Assembly (NCBI GenBank): GCA_030410095.1
Contig: JAUFRC010000001.1
Coordinates: 2,932,501-2,996,500, forward strand
From: Paracoccus cavernae
GTDB taxonomy: Bacteria > Pseudomonadota > Alphaproteobacteria > Rhodobacterales > Rhodobacteraceae
Direction of reading: 5' to 3'
Length of the DNA stretch: 64,000 bases
The number at the start of each line of letters is the position of its first letter. The first letter of the stretch is position 1. The position numbers were made by a program, and so were the translations under genes. The notes under the pieces are model-generated. The model was not told the origin of the DNA. It did no database searches and saw only the letters and a list, made by a program, of their open reading frames with translations. Positions 12,015 through 22,563 of the stretch are shown here, piece after piece.

Positions 12015-12702
12015 GGGCGCGGACCACGGCGCAGCCGCGCAAAGCGCTGGCGAACTTCATGCCGGTCCGGTCATGACCGCCCACCGCGCGGGTCTTGTCG
12101 GCTGCCGCAGCTGCGGGCGGGTCTGGCCGCATGAAGAGACCGTTTGCGCCCGTTGCGGCAGCCATCTCGTGCCGCCCGACCGGCGCAGCCTGCAGGCGGT
12201 CTGGGCATGGCTTTTGGCCGGACTGATTTTCTATGTGCCCGCCAACCTGCTGCCGATGCTGCGGACGCAGACTCTGCTGAGCGCGCATGGCGGCACCAAT
12301 TCCACCATTATCGGCGGCGTGATCGAGCTGATCCGTTACGGCAGCTGGGGCGTCGCGGTGATCGTTCTGGTGGCCTCGGTCCTCGTGCCGATCAGCAAGT
12401 TCATTGCCATCACATGGCTTGCACTCGCGGCAGGCCGACCCGCGACCTACGAGGATGCCCACCGGCGTCTGCGTGTCTACGAAGTCGTCGAGTTCATCGG
12501 CCGCTGGTCGATGGTCGACGTCTTCGTCGTCGCGATCCTTTCGGCATTGGTGCAACTGGGCTTTGTCGCCGCAATCCATCCGGGTTCGGCTGCGGTCTGT
12601 TTTGCGCTCTCTGTTGCTTTCACGATGCTTTCCGCACAAAGCTTCGACCCGAGATTGATTTGGCGGGGTCTTCCCCTGCGTAACCGCAAGAGCCGGAATT
12701 GA
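11950..12702 (+). CDS. pqiA: PqiA-family inner-membrane protein, second copy
   Basis: An intact 250-residue ORF with GTG start. After a hydrophilic N-terminus of about 40 residues come two CxxC motifs (GCRSCGRVW and CARCGSHL), then transmembrane segments beginning AWLLAGLIFYVPANLLPML. The conserved VEFIGRWSMVDVFVVAILSALVQ of PqiA/YebS follows. The stop TGA overlaps the TTG start of pqiB, indicating translational coupling. It is the second half of what is one PqiA polypeptide in enterobacteria. Confidence 0.88.
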   Translation: MSIEVAHPAVSGREGQDGSGHEGADHGAAAQSAGELHAGPVMTAHRAGLVGCRSCGRVWPHEETVCARCGSHLVPPDRRSLQAVWAWLLAGLIFYVPANLLPMLRTQTLLSAHGGTNSTIIGGVIELIRYGSWGVAVIVLVASVLVPISKFIAITWLALAAGRPATYEDAHRRLRVYEVVEFIGRWSMVDVFVVAILSALVQLGFVAAIHPGSAAVCFALSVAFTMLSAQSFDPRLIWRGLPLRNRKSRN

Positions 12703-14753
12703 CAGACAATCCTGACGCCCCCGCAAGCCCCATCCGCAAAACCGCCAAACGCGCCGCGCGTGCGGGGACCTCTCATCTGGATCGTGCCGATCCTCGCGCT
12801 GATCGTGGCGCTGGGGCTGGCATGGAACGCCTTCGCCGGTCGGGGCACGCTGATCAGCGTCGAGTTCTCGGACGCGACCGGCATCACCCCCGGCGAGACC
12901 GCGCTGAAGTTCCGCGAGATCACCGTCGGCAAGGTGGAAAGCGTACGCTTTACGACCAATCTGTCGAAGGTCGTGGTCAATATCCGCGTCGACAAGGATA
13001 TTGCCGATTACATCGACAGCGAGGCGGAGTTCTGGATCGTGCGGCCTCAGGTTTCGACGCAGGGGATTTCGCGGCTTGATACCGTGCTCTCGGGCGCCTT
13101 CATCGAAGGGTTCTGGGACGATACGATCGATACGCCCAGGCGCAATTTCACCGGCATGGACCGCATGCCGCTGACCCGCATCGGTGAAAAGGGCACATGG
13201 ATCGTGCTGTCCTCGGACAGTGCCAAGGGCCTGACCGAGGGCGCGCCGATCACCTTCCGCGGGGTGCAGGTCGGCACGATGCAGAACCTGCGTCTGGGTG
13301 AAGACGACGAGACGGTCCTGGCCGATGCCTTTATCGCCTCGCCCCATGACGACCGCATGACGACGGCCTCGGTTTTTGGGATACGTCGGGCTTTTCGGTC
13401 TCGCTCGGCCCGCAGGGCGTGGCTTTGAACGTCAGCTCGGTGGCCTCGCTGCTTCAGGGCGGTGTTGAATTCGCGACCCTGACCAGCGGCGGCCGCGCCG
13501 TGCCGCAGGGCCATGTCTTCGCGCTCCAACCCAGCGAGGCGGTGGCGCGCGAGACGATCTTCGTCGATGAAGAGGATCTCGTCCGGCTGAGCGTGCTGAT
13601 CGACGGCAATGTACGCGGTCTGGCGACCGGAGCGGATGTCAAGTTCCAGGGGCTGACCGTGGGCCGCGTCACCGAACTTTCGGTCAAGGTCGATCCCGAT
13701 GCCGAAGGCGGCGCGGGCCGGATCGAGCAGCAGGTCGTGATCGCCCTGACGCCCTCGCGGCTTGGACTGCCGGCCGAAACCACGCCCGAAGAGACGCTCG
13801 AGTTCCTCAAGCGGCGGGTCGAGCACGGCCTGCGCGCGCGCCTCGCCAGCGCGGGGTTCTTCGGGACTTCGCTGATCATCGACATGATCGACGTGCCCGA
13901 TGCGCCGCCCGCAACGCTTGATGTCGCGATGGAGCCCTTTCCTGTGCTGCCCTCGGTCGCGAGCGACATTTCCGATTTCCGCGACACCGCCCAAGGCTTT
14001 CTGGCGCGCGTGGGCGATCTGCCGATCGAGGAAGTGCTCAAATCTGCCAACGACATGATGAGCTCGATCACCGCGGTCGCCAGCAGCGAGGCGACCCGCG
14101 CCATCCCCGAATCCGTGCGCTCGGCGGTGGAGGAGATGAAGGCCACCTCGGCCGAGCTGCGCCTTGCCGTGACCGAGCTGCGCGAAAGCGGGGCTTTGGG
14201 TCAGGTACGCGGCTTTGTCGACGAGGCGACGGCTGCGGCCGAGGCCGTCAAGCTGGCCGCTGCCGACGTGCCGCAAATGGTCGAGAATATCGATGCGGCG
14301 GCCGTGTCCTTCGACGAGATCGACTTCCCCGGCATCAGCACCGAGGCCAAGGCGATTCTGGCCGATCTGCGCGCCATGCTGGGCTCGGAAGATGCCGAGG
14401 CCCTGCCGCGCAACCTCTCCGCGACGCTCGAAGCGGCTGCGGGTCTGCTCAACGATCTGCGTGACGGCAATGCCGCAGGCAGCCTGAACGACGCGCTGAA
14501 ATCGGCCAAGACGGCGGCCGATCAGGTCGCGGCCTCGGTCTCCCGCATGCCGCAGCTTACCGCGCGGCTCGAGCGTCTGGTCGCAACCGCCGATCAGGTC
14601 GTGGGCGCCTATGGAGCCCGTTCCGATTTCAACAACGAGGCGATCAACATGATGCGCGAATTCCGCCGTGCGGCAGATGCTTTCGGCAATCTCGCGCGCT
14701 TGATCGAACGCAACCCCGCGCCTTCATTTTGGGAAGATAACGATGACGCGTAA
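12699..14753 (+). CDS. pqiB: PqiB-like MCE-domain protein (two frame breaks)
   Basis: PqiB forms a periplasm-spanning tube of MCE domains that carries lipids between membranes. The N-terminal membrane anchor (GPLIWIVPILALIVALGLAW) is followed by tandem MCE domains: TLISVEFSDATGITPGETAL, then GTWIVLSSDSAKGLTEGAPITF, then RLSVLIDGNVRGLATGADV. A long helical C-terminus ends NMMREFRRAADAFGNLARLIE. Breaks lie near 12755 (G run) and 13378 (before WDTSGFSVSLGPQG). The start is TTG at 12699, overlapping the upstream stop. The 3' end overlaps pqiC by 11 bp. About 685 residues. Confidence 0.88.
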
Positions 14754-15387
14754 CGCTTTGTTCGCTTTGGCCTGCCTTGCTGCCGTGGGTGCCTGCTCGA
14801 ACCCGATGAAAACCGGCCGCTATCTGATCGACCCGCCGGTCACCGGCGAGCGCGTGCCCGACCGCATCGGCTCGGCCGAGCTCAAGGACGTGTCCTTGCC
14901 GGGCTATGCCTCGGGCGACGAGGTGGCGTGGCAGTCCGGCGATGGTGCCGTGCGTCTGGCCAACCGCAGCCTTTGGGCCGACCAGCCGCAACGCGCCTTT
15001 ACCCAGACGCTGGCGCGCACGATCTCGGATCTCTCGGGCGCGACGGTGATTGCCGAGCCTTGGCCGCTCTCGGAGCCTCCGCGGAAGAAGCTCGAGGTGC
15101 GGGTCGAGAAGGCCTTGGCGCAGGCCGATGGCGTCTATCGTCTCTCGGGCCGCTATTTCGTGGCCGATGATGCCGCTGGCGGCAGCAACCAAGCGCGCAG
15201 CTTCGATATTTCGGTGCCGATGGCCTCGGACGAGCCGGCAGCCATTGCCGCCGCGCAATCGACCGCAATTTCCCAACTCGCGCGGCAGATCGCGACGCTG
15301 GGCGGGCCGGGCCAGTCGATCCGGACTTCGACCCCGCGCTCGAGTTCGATTTTCTCTGAGGCATTGCCGGGATTCGAGGGGCTCTGA
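14743..15387 (+). CDS. pqiC: PqiC-like outer-membrane lipoprotein
   Basis: PqiC couples the MCE tube to the outer membrane. The lipoprotein signal peptide [18 protein letters not shown] has its lipobox ending at Cys18. The ABC-type transport auxiliary (DUF330) domain follows, with [19 protein letters not shown] and [20 protein letters not shown]. 214 residues, intact. It overlaps pqiB by 11 bp and closes the operon. Confidence 0.87.
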   Translation: MTRNALFALACLAAVGACSNPMKTGRYLIDPPVTGERVPDRIGSAELKDVSLPGYASGDEVAWQSGDGAVRLANRSLWADQPQRAFTQTLARTISDLSGATVIAEPWPLSEPPRKKLEVRVEKALAQADGVYRLSGRYFVADDAAGGSNQARSFDISVPMASDEPAAIAAAQSTAISQLARQIATLGGPGQSIRTSTPRSSSIFSEALPGFEGL

Positions 15388-15441
15388 CCGGCCCCCGCAC
15401 ACCGGCGGTCCCGCTTGGGAGGAGGAAAGATCCAGCCGCGC

Positions 15442-15979
15442 TTAAAGCGGCTGGAACGAGCCGTATTTTCCGGCGGCAAAGACCAGCGGATGATCGTTCG
15501 GACCGCCGGTGGTCACGCGGATGACGCGCCCGACCATGATCGAGTGGTCGCCCGCCTCGTGAACCGCGTGGGTGACGCAATCGAACCGCGCGGCGACCCC
15601 GGAATGACCGGCGTGCCTTCGGGGTGGTCTCGACCGCCAGCCCGTCAAATTGCGGGCCGCTGCGCACGAAACGTCTGCTGATCTCGGTCTGCTCGCAGCC
15701 CAGAATATGGACCGACCAGCTGCGCGCATGGGTGAACAGCTCGTAGCGCAGCGACGAGCGGGCAGGGCACCACATCACCAGAGGCGGCTCGAGCGAGACG
15801 CTGGAAAAGCTGTTGGCGGTCATGCCTTCGGCGCGTTCCTGACCCGCAGTGGTGATGACGGTCACGCCGGTCGCAAAGCGGCCGAGCGCGTCACGCAGCA
15901 GGCGGGCTTCGACGGCCGAAGGGTGGAAGCTGATGGTATCGACAAGGCGGTCGAAGTCGTGTGGAGGCAACCCGGACAT
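15442..15979 (-). CDS. Flavin reductase-like FMN-binding protein (frame break)
   Basis: A member of the flavin-reductase/DIM6 family, usually supplying reduced flavin to a partner monooxygenase. The first part has [20 protein letters not shown] and [19 protein letters not shown]. The second, from about 15620 down, has [20 protein letters not shown] and ends [13 protein letters not shown] one-base loss near 15620 separates them. About 178 residues, normal. No monooxygenase partner lies next to it, so the physiological substrate is unknown. Confidence 0.85.
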
Positions 15980-16046
15980 GTTTACCCTTCATACTAAGGC
16001 CGCATTCGAACGGCAGGCATTCGCGCAGAGATAAATCAATTGCGCC

Positions 16047-16829
16047 TTAATCGGCAAGCCGCGCCAGAATTTCGCCGTGAAGCCGCGGCGGCGCAATGAC
16101 CAGCCCGTCGAGTTTCGCGCCCGCCGAGTTGAAGGCCATCGTGCGTCCCTTGCGGTCGGTCACCGCACAGCCCGCCCGCTCGGCGATCAGGCTGCCCGCC
16201 GCGATATCCCACTCCCATGCGCCGCGCAGCGAAACCGCCGCGTTGAAGGCCCCTTCGGCGGCAAGGCACAGCCGCCACGCGAGCGAGGGGCGGAAGTCGC
16301 GCTTGAAGGGAGGCAGGACCCCGTCCCGCCACAAGGCGGGGTTCAGCGTTGGCTTGTTGGCCAAAACCGTTGCGGCGGCGATATCGGCCTCTTTCGGGGC
16401 GATGGGCTGGCCGTTGCGCGTCGCCGGCCCCTGCGCCGAGGCGGCATAGGTCACCTGACGCGCGGGCAAATGGACGACGCCCGCAAGGATGCGTTCACCT
16501 TCGGCAATCGCCAGAGAGTGCGAGAAACCTTCCTGACCATCGAGGAACGCTCGGGTTCCGTCGATCGGATCAATGATGAAGACCCGTTTGGCATCCAGCC
16601 GCGACGCGTCGTCGGTGCTTTCCTCCGAGAGCCAACCGTAATCGGGACGGGTCGCGCGCAGACGCGCCTCGAGATGGCGGTTCACCTCGAGATCGGCCTC
16701 GCTGACCGGACCCTGATCATCGCCCTTGTCCCAAAAGCGCGGCTCGTTGCGCCAATAGCGCATGGCGATTTCGCCCGCTTCGGTGGCGGCGGCCAGCAGG
16801 AGGGCGAGATCGTCCTCAGGCGCCGGCAA
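16047..16829 (-). CDS. cysQ: CysQ / inositol-monophosphatase family phosphatase
   Basis: A 260-residue intact ORF of the Li-sensitive Mg-dependent phosphatase superfamily. Metal-binding motifs are WLSEESTDD (about 70-78), IIDPIDGTRAF (about 85-95) and WEWDIAAGSLIAERAG (about 212-228). The DPIDGTxxF plus WDxAAG pattern fits 3'(2'),5'-bisphosphate nucleotidase CysQ, which recycles PAP from sulfate assimilation, or inositol monophosphatase. The ATG overlaps the end of the upstream pmbA-like gene by 14 bp, so the two are co-expressed. Confidence 0.85.
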   Translation of the reverse strand: MPAPEDDLALLLAAATEAGEIAMRYWRNEPRFWDKGDDQGPVSEADLEVNRHLEARLRATRPDYGWLSEESTDDASRLDAKRVFIIDPIDGTRAFLDGQEGFSHSLAIAEGERILAGVVHLPARQVTYAASAQGPATRNGQPIAPKEADIAAATVLANKPTLNPALWRDGVLPPFKRDFRPSLAWRLCLAAEGAFNAAVSLRGAWEWDIAAGSLIAERAGCAVTDRKGRTMAFNSAGAKLDGLVIAPPRLHGEILARLAD

Positions 16830-18165
16830 CGGTCATTCCTTCGACAAGCAGGCTCGGGACGACCATCTGGCGCCATTCTGGCAGGTCGTCGGCGGCGGTC
16901 ACGCGCATCAGCATCTCGCGCAGATTGCCCGCGATGGTGCATTCGTTGACGGCATAGGCGACCTCGCCGTTTTCGACCCAAAGACCGGCCGCGCCGCGCG
17001 AATAATCGCCCGTCGTGCCGTTGATCGAGGCGCCGAGCATCGAGGTGACGATCAGCCCGCGACCCATGTCGCGGATCAGATCCTGCGGCGTGTTGCTGCC
17101 CGCATTCAGCGTGATATTCGTCAGGCCGGGCGAGGGCGGCGAGGATGTCCCGCGCGAGGCATTGGCCGTCGATTCCATCCCGAGTTTGCGCGCGCTCGAC
17201 AGATCGAGCGTCCAGCCTTCCAGCCTTCCGCCGTCGACGATCACGCGGCTGGCGGTGGGCAGACCCTCGCCGTCGAAAAGCCGCGAGGCGCCCATGCGGC
17301 GGATATGGGGATCTTCGCGCAGATCGAAGCCCTCGGGCAGGACCTGCTCGCCCAGATCATTGCGCAGCCAGCTTGCGCCGCGCGCAATGGCCGCGCCGTT
17401 CACCGCGCCCAGAAGATGGCCGATCAGACCGCCCGAGACGCGCTGGTCGTAGAGGATCGGGAATGTGCCGGTCGGGGCTTGCGCGCCCCGAGCCGCGCCA
17501 CCGTACGCTCGCCCGCAAGCCGACCGATGACCTCGGGGCTGGGCAGATCGCTGCGGAAGACCCGCGATTCGCCCGCCCAATCGCGTTCCATGCCGAGGCC
17601 TTCGCCGGCAATGGCGACGCTCGAGACCGAGAAACCGCTGCGGGCATAGCCTGCCGAAAAGCCGTTGCTGGCCTGCATCCACATCTCACGCCGCGATTGC
17701 GAGGCGCTGGACGATCGATCTGGGTGATGCCTGCGACCGAAAGGGCGGCGGCCTCTGCCCGCAGTGCGAGATCGCGCAGCTCTTCGGGCGAGGGGCAGGG
17801 CTCTCGTCGCAAAGCTCGAGCACGCTGCTGTCGGTCTGTCGGGTCAGTTGGCCGGGATCGGCAAGGCCGAGCGTATCGTCGCTCGGGGCCTCGCGCGCCA
17901 TCGCGACCGCGCGGAGAGCGAGCTCGGAAATGGTGCGGTCGGAATGGTCGGAGGCCGCGACGATCGCCTGCCTGCCGCCGATCAGGACGCGCAAACCGAT
18001 TTCGACGCCCTCGGCACGTTCGGCCTGTTCAAGCCGCCCCTCGCGGACATCGACGGAAACGGCCGTGGCCGAAAGCGCGACGGCATCGGCTTCGGTGGCT
18101 CCGGCGCGTTTGGCCTCGGCCAGAAGTTTTCCGGTCAATTCGCGCAGCATCTCTGATCCAGCCAT
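16816..18165 (-). CDS. pmbA: PmbA/TldE-type metallopeptidase subunit (several frame breaks)
   Basis: TldE/PmbA pairs with TldD to form a zinc protease that matures modified peptides. The N-terminus MAGSEMLRELTGKLLAEAKR starts at 18165. Middle segments in other frames include GITQIDxSSASQSRREM and ARLGARKxPTGTFPILYD. The C-terminal half has GASWLRNDLGEQVLPEG and GASINGTTGDYSRGAAG. Frame breaks near 17815, 17710 and 17490 each correspond to a short base deficit, two of them in C runs. About 450 residues, normal. It precedes cysQ in the same operon; tldD is not in the window. Confidence 0.88.
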
Positions 18166-18180
18166 TCCCACCTCATATGA

Positions 18181-18208
18181 AAAAGGGCCGGGACTAGGCC
18201 CGGCCCCT
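18181..18208 (-). terminator. Rho-independent terminator of DUF2125 gene
   Basis: Perfect 8-bp arms gggccggg (18185-18192) and cccggccc (18199-18206). Read on the minus strand, a run of T follows the stem. It lies directly after the DUF2125 stop codon and just before the pmbA start. Confidence 0.85.
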
Positions 18209-18225
18209 GTGTTCAAGGAACAGTC

Positions 18226-19797
18226 TTACTTCACCTGCTGGCCATTCGCAAAGACGGAGCCGTCGTCTTTGAATTCCAGATCGGTGGTCAGCACGTCCTC
18301 GCCGTCACCCGGACGGGCGAACATCGCCATCATCATGCGGATGCCGCCAAGCTGGTCCTGCGGAACCAGACCCATGGCGCCGAGCTTGTCGAGCAGTCCG
18401 TTCACGCCTTCGTAACGCGCATTGATGGTGCCGACCGGCGTATCCATGCTGCCGTCTTCCGAGGGCTTGAGCGTGCCCGAAGCCGAGAGTTTCGCGCCGA
18501 CGGCGGAAACCGCGAACTGGTTGATGGTCACTTCCACCGGCTCGATCGGGGTCGGCTCGGGGGTGTATTCGGCCATGTCCTCGCCGTCGGCGATCGCCTC
18601 GTCATCCATCTCGGCCGAAGCATCCATCACTGCCGGATCCAGCAGATCCTTGAGGACCTTCAGCGTGCCGGTCACGTCGAGATCCAGCGAAGCCGGATCG
18701 CGCGGCAATTGCTTGCTCGGATCGAAGAGATCCCAGATCGCATCGCCGAAGGCCAGACCGTCGATCGAATAGGACAGTTTGAACGGCGCCGGCGTGTCGG
18801 ATTGCGACACGGGGAACTGCACGTCGAAGCTGGAGCCGTCCATGCTGTAGGAGATCGGCATGGGCAGCTCGCTGGTGGTGAGCTCCATGTTGGTTTTGTC
18901 GGAGTTGACCTGATAGCCCAGGCCGTCCTTCGACATCGCGAAAGTCAGGTCGATGCCCGCGAGCGAGGCATTGCCCTTCGATGCCTGTGCAGGCGTTCCG
19001 TCCTCTGCCGAGGCGGGAACGTCGAAGTCGAACGCGATGTCCCACTGACCGGCCTTGAGCGCGCCGTTCATGGCGAGGCCCTTGTTCAGCGCCGCCGCCA
19101 GATTGGTCTGGGCTTCGGCCATATGTGCGAAACCGATCACTTCGCCATTGGCTTCGATGTCGTTCAGCACGCCCGAAAACGCCATTTTGCCTTCGGTCTC
19201 GCCATCGGCATTCACCATGAACTCGGCTTTTTCCAAGGACATGGTGGTGTCGTATTTGGCATCGCTGCCCGTGACGCTATGCATCGTGGCGGTGGTGTTG
19301 GTGGCCACGACCGAAGCGGTCATGGCGGGCATGTCCTCGCCTTCGGCCTCGATATTGTCGAGCGTCGCGGTCATCGAGGGCAGGGTCATGACATGGGTCA
19401 TGTCCTCTTTGGAACCCGAGGAGACGGTTTCGTTGCCCGGCATCTTGATGGTGGCCTGCATCGCGAAGCCGTCGATATCCTCGTTGCCCTCGCTGGAGGA
19501 GGTCACGATCATATCGCCTTCGTAAACCGTGCGGACCTTGCCGTCGCCGGTCGCCTGAAGCGTGATCTGCGGGATGGCGACCGCCGTCGCGGCACCTTCG
19601 GCATCCAGCGCGAGTTTGACGTCTTTGAGCGTCAGCGTCTCTCCGGCGAGATCGCGGCTGCCTTCGGTGACGGTGTAGCCGCTGGCTTGATAATAATCCA
19701 ACCAGGTCTGCCAGACCTCGTCAGGGGTTACATCTGCAAGCGCAGGCATGGCGAAAGCCATCAACGCCACTGCGGAGCTTGTCAGTCGGAGAGACAT
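18226..19797 (-). CDS. DUF2125 periplasmic protein
   Basis: An intact ORF of about 523 residues with a clear signal peptide (MSLRLTSSAVALMAFAMPALA). It is followed by DVTPDEVWQTWLDYYQASGY, the usual opening of alphaproteobacterial DUF2125 proteins. The body is acidic, rich in beta structure and repeats of MTATLDNIEAEGE type; no catalytic motif is seen. The start at 19797 is preferred over in-frame ATGs upstream because it begins the signal peptide and has a gaaagg ribosome site. Function is unknown; the domain is probably a lipid- or envelope-related beta-taco-like structure (inference). It has its own terminator. Confidence 0.8.
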   Translation of the reverse strand: MSLRLTSSAVALMAFAMPALADVTPDEVWQTWLDYYQASGYTVTEGSRDLAGETLTLKDVKLALDAEGAATAVAIPQITLQATGDGKVRTVYEGDMIVTSSSEGNEDIDGFAMQATIKMPGNETVSSGSKEDMTHVMTLPSMTATLDNIEAEGEDMPAMTASVVATNTTATMHSVTGSDAKYDTTMSLEKAEFMVNADGETEGKMAFSGVLNDIEANGEVIGFAHMAEAQTNLAAALNKGLAMNGALKAGQWDIAFDFDVPASAEDGTPAQASKGNASLAGIDLTFAMSKDGLGYQVNSDKTNMELTTSELPMPISYSMDGSSFDVQFPVSQSDTPAPFKLSYSIDGLAFGDAIWDLFDPSKQLPRDPASLDLDVTGTLKVLKDLLDPAVMDASAEMDDEAIADGEDMAEYTPEPTPIEPVEVTINQFAVSAVGAKLSASGTLKPSEDGSMDTPVGTINARYEGVNGLLDKLGAMGLVPQDQLGGIRMMMAMFARPGDGEDVLTTDLEFKDDGSVFANGQQVK

Positions 19798-19881
19798 GAT
19801 TGTACCTTTCAAGATCGGCGAGCACATATTCGCATGGCTGGGTTTTGCCATATCATTTTGACGCATCCAAGGAGCTATTCC

Positions 19882-20495
19882 GTGATTTTGAACGAATATT
19901 CTAGCGGATTAGCGACAATTACCCTGGCGAGGCCGGAAAAAGCCAACTCCTTGACTGCGGCAATGCTGACCGAATTGAAGTCGATTATCGCGGACATTGC
20001 AAAGAATTCCGATGTTCGTGCCCTGATTGTGACCGGCGCGGGTCGGGTCTTTTCCGCGGGTGCCGATATCGACGAAGCCAAAGCCGGCCTTGCGGTCTCG
20101 CCTTTGTGGGAAGAGCTTTCCTCGGCGGTGGCGGCGCTACCCTGCCTCACGATCGCCGCGCTCAACGGGACATTGGCGGGCGGGGCTTTCGGCATGGCGC
20201 TGGCATGCGACCTTCGGCTCGCGGTGCCTGAGGCGCGGTTTTTCTATCCGGTGATGCGTTTGGGCTTTCTGCCCCAACCCAGCGATCCGGCCCGTTTGAC
20301 GGCGCTTGTCGGTCCCGCACGGGCTAAAATGATCCTGATGGCCGGCCAAAAGATAGCCGCAGACGAGGCCTTGTCCTGGGGCTGGTGGACCGGCTGGTTG
20401 CGTCGGACGATCTTTTGACCCACGCGCGCACCCTGACCGAAGACGTCTTGGCCGCGCGCGACGGGTTGGCCGGTGCGATCAAGCGGATGATCTGA
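19882..20495 (+). CDS. Enoyl-CoA hydratase/isomerase family protein (frame break)
   Basis: Crotonase-fold enzyme. The GTG start at 19882 follows an aaggag site. Motifs are LARPEKANSLTAAM, then VTGAGRVFSAGADIDE (oxyanion-hole region), then AALNGTLAGGAFGMALACDL. A break near 20385 shifts the frame; the continuation GLVDRLVASDDLLTHARTL ends MI at 20495. About 204 residues, short for the family (usually about 255), so it lacks part of the C-terminal helical region. It is divergent from the DUF2125 gene. The substrate is unknown. Confidence 0.83.
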
Positions 20496-20571
20496 GGCGG
20501 GCGACCGCGGCCCGAACCTCAGCGTGAACCGGTCGCCGCAGGGGTGGCACCCGTCACGCCGAGGCAATGAA

Positions 20572-20599
20572 AAAGCGGCCCGCAGATCGGGGCCGCTTT
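20572..20599 (-). terminator. Rho-independent terminator of DUF2853 gene
   Basis: Perfect 10-bp arms aaagcggccc (20572-20581) and gggccgcttt (20590-20599). A run of T follows on the minus strand. It is positioned 20 bp after the DUF2853 stop. Confidence 0.88.
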
Positions 20600-20619
20600 A
20601 AGGAGCGTGCGGTCGGGAA

Positions 20620-20961
20620 TTAGCCGTAGACCGACTGCTTTTTGAAATGCACCGCCAGCATATAATAGAACACCGGGCGGAATTTATTGCGGTTGGAGCT
20701 GCCGTATTTCTCGGCCACGTCCTTGATGGCAGCCATCAAATCGGGACCGTCGGGAAGACCCAGTTTCTTCTTGAGGTAATTGTCGCGGATCCGCTCGAGC
20801 TCGGTGGTGTCGGATGCCGCGACGGTTTCGCCATCGGCATTATAGATCGAGGGGCCGCAACCGATCGTGACCTTGGTCAGCAGATCCATGTCCGGCGTTA
20901 CGCCGAACTTGTCTTTCATGTCGGCAGCGTATTTCGCAATCAGTTCGTCACGTTTGCTCAT
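20620..20961 (-). CDS. DUF2853 family protein
   Basis: A small intact protein of 113 residues beginning MSKRDELIAKYAADMKDKFG. It contains TELERIRDNYLKKKLGLPDG and ends FRPVFYYMLAVHFKKQSVYG, matching the DUF2853 family found across Alphaproteobacteria and Bacteroidetes. No signal peptide or catalytic motif is seen, and the function is not known. It is monocistronic with its own terminator, lying between the enoyl-CoA hydratase and ahcY. Confidence 0.85.
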   Translation of the reverse strand: MSKRDELIAKYAADMKDKFGVTPDMDLLTKVTIGCGPSIYNADGETVAASDTTELERIRDNYLKKKLGLPDGPDLMAAIKDVAEKYGSSNRNKFRPVFYYMLAVHFKKQSVYG

Positions 20962-21053
20962 GTCTCAACCATATGGAATTATTGCCATCCCAAGACTGCG
21001 CCAGCAGGCTCGGGATAGCAACTTATTCCTGACGGCAGATGCCGCGAAGCGGA

Positions 21054-22444
21054 TCAGTAACGATAGTGTTCCGCCTTGAACGGACCTTCGGGCGTGACGC
21101 CGATGTAATCCGCTTGCTCTTTGGACAAGGTCGTCAGCTTCACGCCGATCTTGTCGAGGTGCAGACGCGCGACTTTTTCGTCGAGGTGTTTGGGCAGGAT
21201 ATAGACGCCCGGCGCGTATTCCTCGCCCTTGGTCCACAGCTCGATCTGGGCCAGCACCTGGTTGGTGAAGCTTGCCGACATCACGAAGCTCGGGTGGCCG
21301 GTGGCATTGCCGAGGTTCAAAGGCGGCCCTGGCTCAGCAGGATGATGCGGTTGCCCGAGGGCATCTCGATCATGTCCACCTGATCCTTGATGTTGGTCCA
21401 TTTGTGGTTGCGCAGGCTGGCGACCTGAATTTCGTTGTCGAAATGGCCGATGTTGCCGACGATCGCCATGTTCTTCATCTCGCGCATGTGCTCGATGCGG
21501 ATGACGTCCTTGTTGCCGGTGGTGGTGACGAAGATATCGGCCGAGGCGACGACCTCTTCGAGCAGCACGACCTCGAAGCCGTCCATTGCGGCTTGCAGCG
21601 CGCAGATCGGATCGACCTCGGTGACCTTGACGCGGGCACCCGCGCCCTGCAGCGATGCGGCGCAGCCTTTGCCGACATCGCCGTAGCCGCAGACGACCGC
21701 GACTTTACCGGCCATCATCACGTCGGTTGCGCGGCGGATGCCGTCGACCAGCGATTCCTTGCAGCCGTATTTGTTGTCGAACTTCGACTTGGTGACGCTG
21801 TCGTTCACGTTGATCGCGGGGAAGGGAAGCAGGCTGTTCTTGTGCAGATCGTATAGACGGTGGACGCCGGTGGTGGTTTCCTCGGAAACGCCCTGAAGCG
21901 CAGCGCGCTGTTGGGTGAACCAGCCGGGGCTTTGGGCCAGACGCTTTTTGATCTGGGCAAAGAGGCATACTTCCTCTTCGCTGGTCGGCGTTTCGATCAG
22001 GCCGGTCTCGCCCGCTTCGACGCGCGCGCCGAGCAGGATGTACATCGTGGCATCGCCGCCGTCATCGAGGATGAGGTTCGCGCCGCCCTCGCCGAACTGG
22101 AAGATCTGGTCGGTATAGGACCAGTATTCCTCGAGCGTTTCGCCCTTGATCGCAAAGACCGGAACGCCGGTCGCGGCAATCGCCGCCGCGGCGTGGTCTT
22201 GCGTCGAATAGATGTTGCACGATGCCCAACGCACTTCGGCGCCGAGGGCGGTCAGCGTCTCGATCAGGACGGCGGTCTGTACGGTCATATGCAGCGAACC
22301 CGCGATCCGCGCGCCCTTGAGCGGCTGCGCCGCGCCATATTCGCTGCGCAAAGCCATCAGGCCCGGCATCTCGGTTTCCGCGATGTCCAGTTCCTTGCGG
22401 CCATAATCGGCCAGAGAAATGTCACGGATGATATAGTCGGTCAT
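21054..22444 (-). CDS. ahcY: Adenosylhomocysteinase AhcY (one frame break)
   Basis: Hydrolyses S-adenosylhomocysteine to adenosine and homocysteine in the methyl cycle. It begins [18 protein letters not shown]. Motifs include [20 protein letters not shown], then [17 protein letters not shown], then the NAD-binding [18 protein letters not shown]. It ends with [17 protein letters not shown], the C-terminal lysine-tyrosine contact to NAD. The break near 21320 is a single missing base in 'cctttg'; repair gives [18 protein letters not shown]. About 463 residues. The break is very likely a sequence error, since the gene is normally indispensable. Confidence 0.95.
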
Positions 22445-22523
22445 GAGGGGCCCCGGCATGGAAAAATCAGCGCTGGATGTAGCACTACAGAGCTTAAGAT
22501 ACAATCAAAGCCCGCAGTCCGGA

Positions 22524-22561
22524 GCCCGACATGCGGCAAGCGCCGTCACGCAATGTCGGGC
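22524..22561. other. Hairpin between the exported-protein gene and ahcY
   Basis: Perfect 9-bp arms gcccgacat (22524-22532) and atgtcgggc (22553-22561) around a 20-nt loop that can itself pair. On the minus strand it follows the stop codon of the 22564 gene by two bases and lies about 80 bp before ahcY. There is no T-run, so it may be an mRNA 3' stabiliser or a weak terminator. Confidence 0.5.
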
Positions 22562-22563
22562 GT

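Noticed and set aside
22445..22563. Possible SAH riboswitch upstream of ahcY
   Set aside because: Only a simple 9-bp hairpin is seen; I could not find the conserved riboswitch core, so it is listed as a hairpin.
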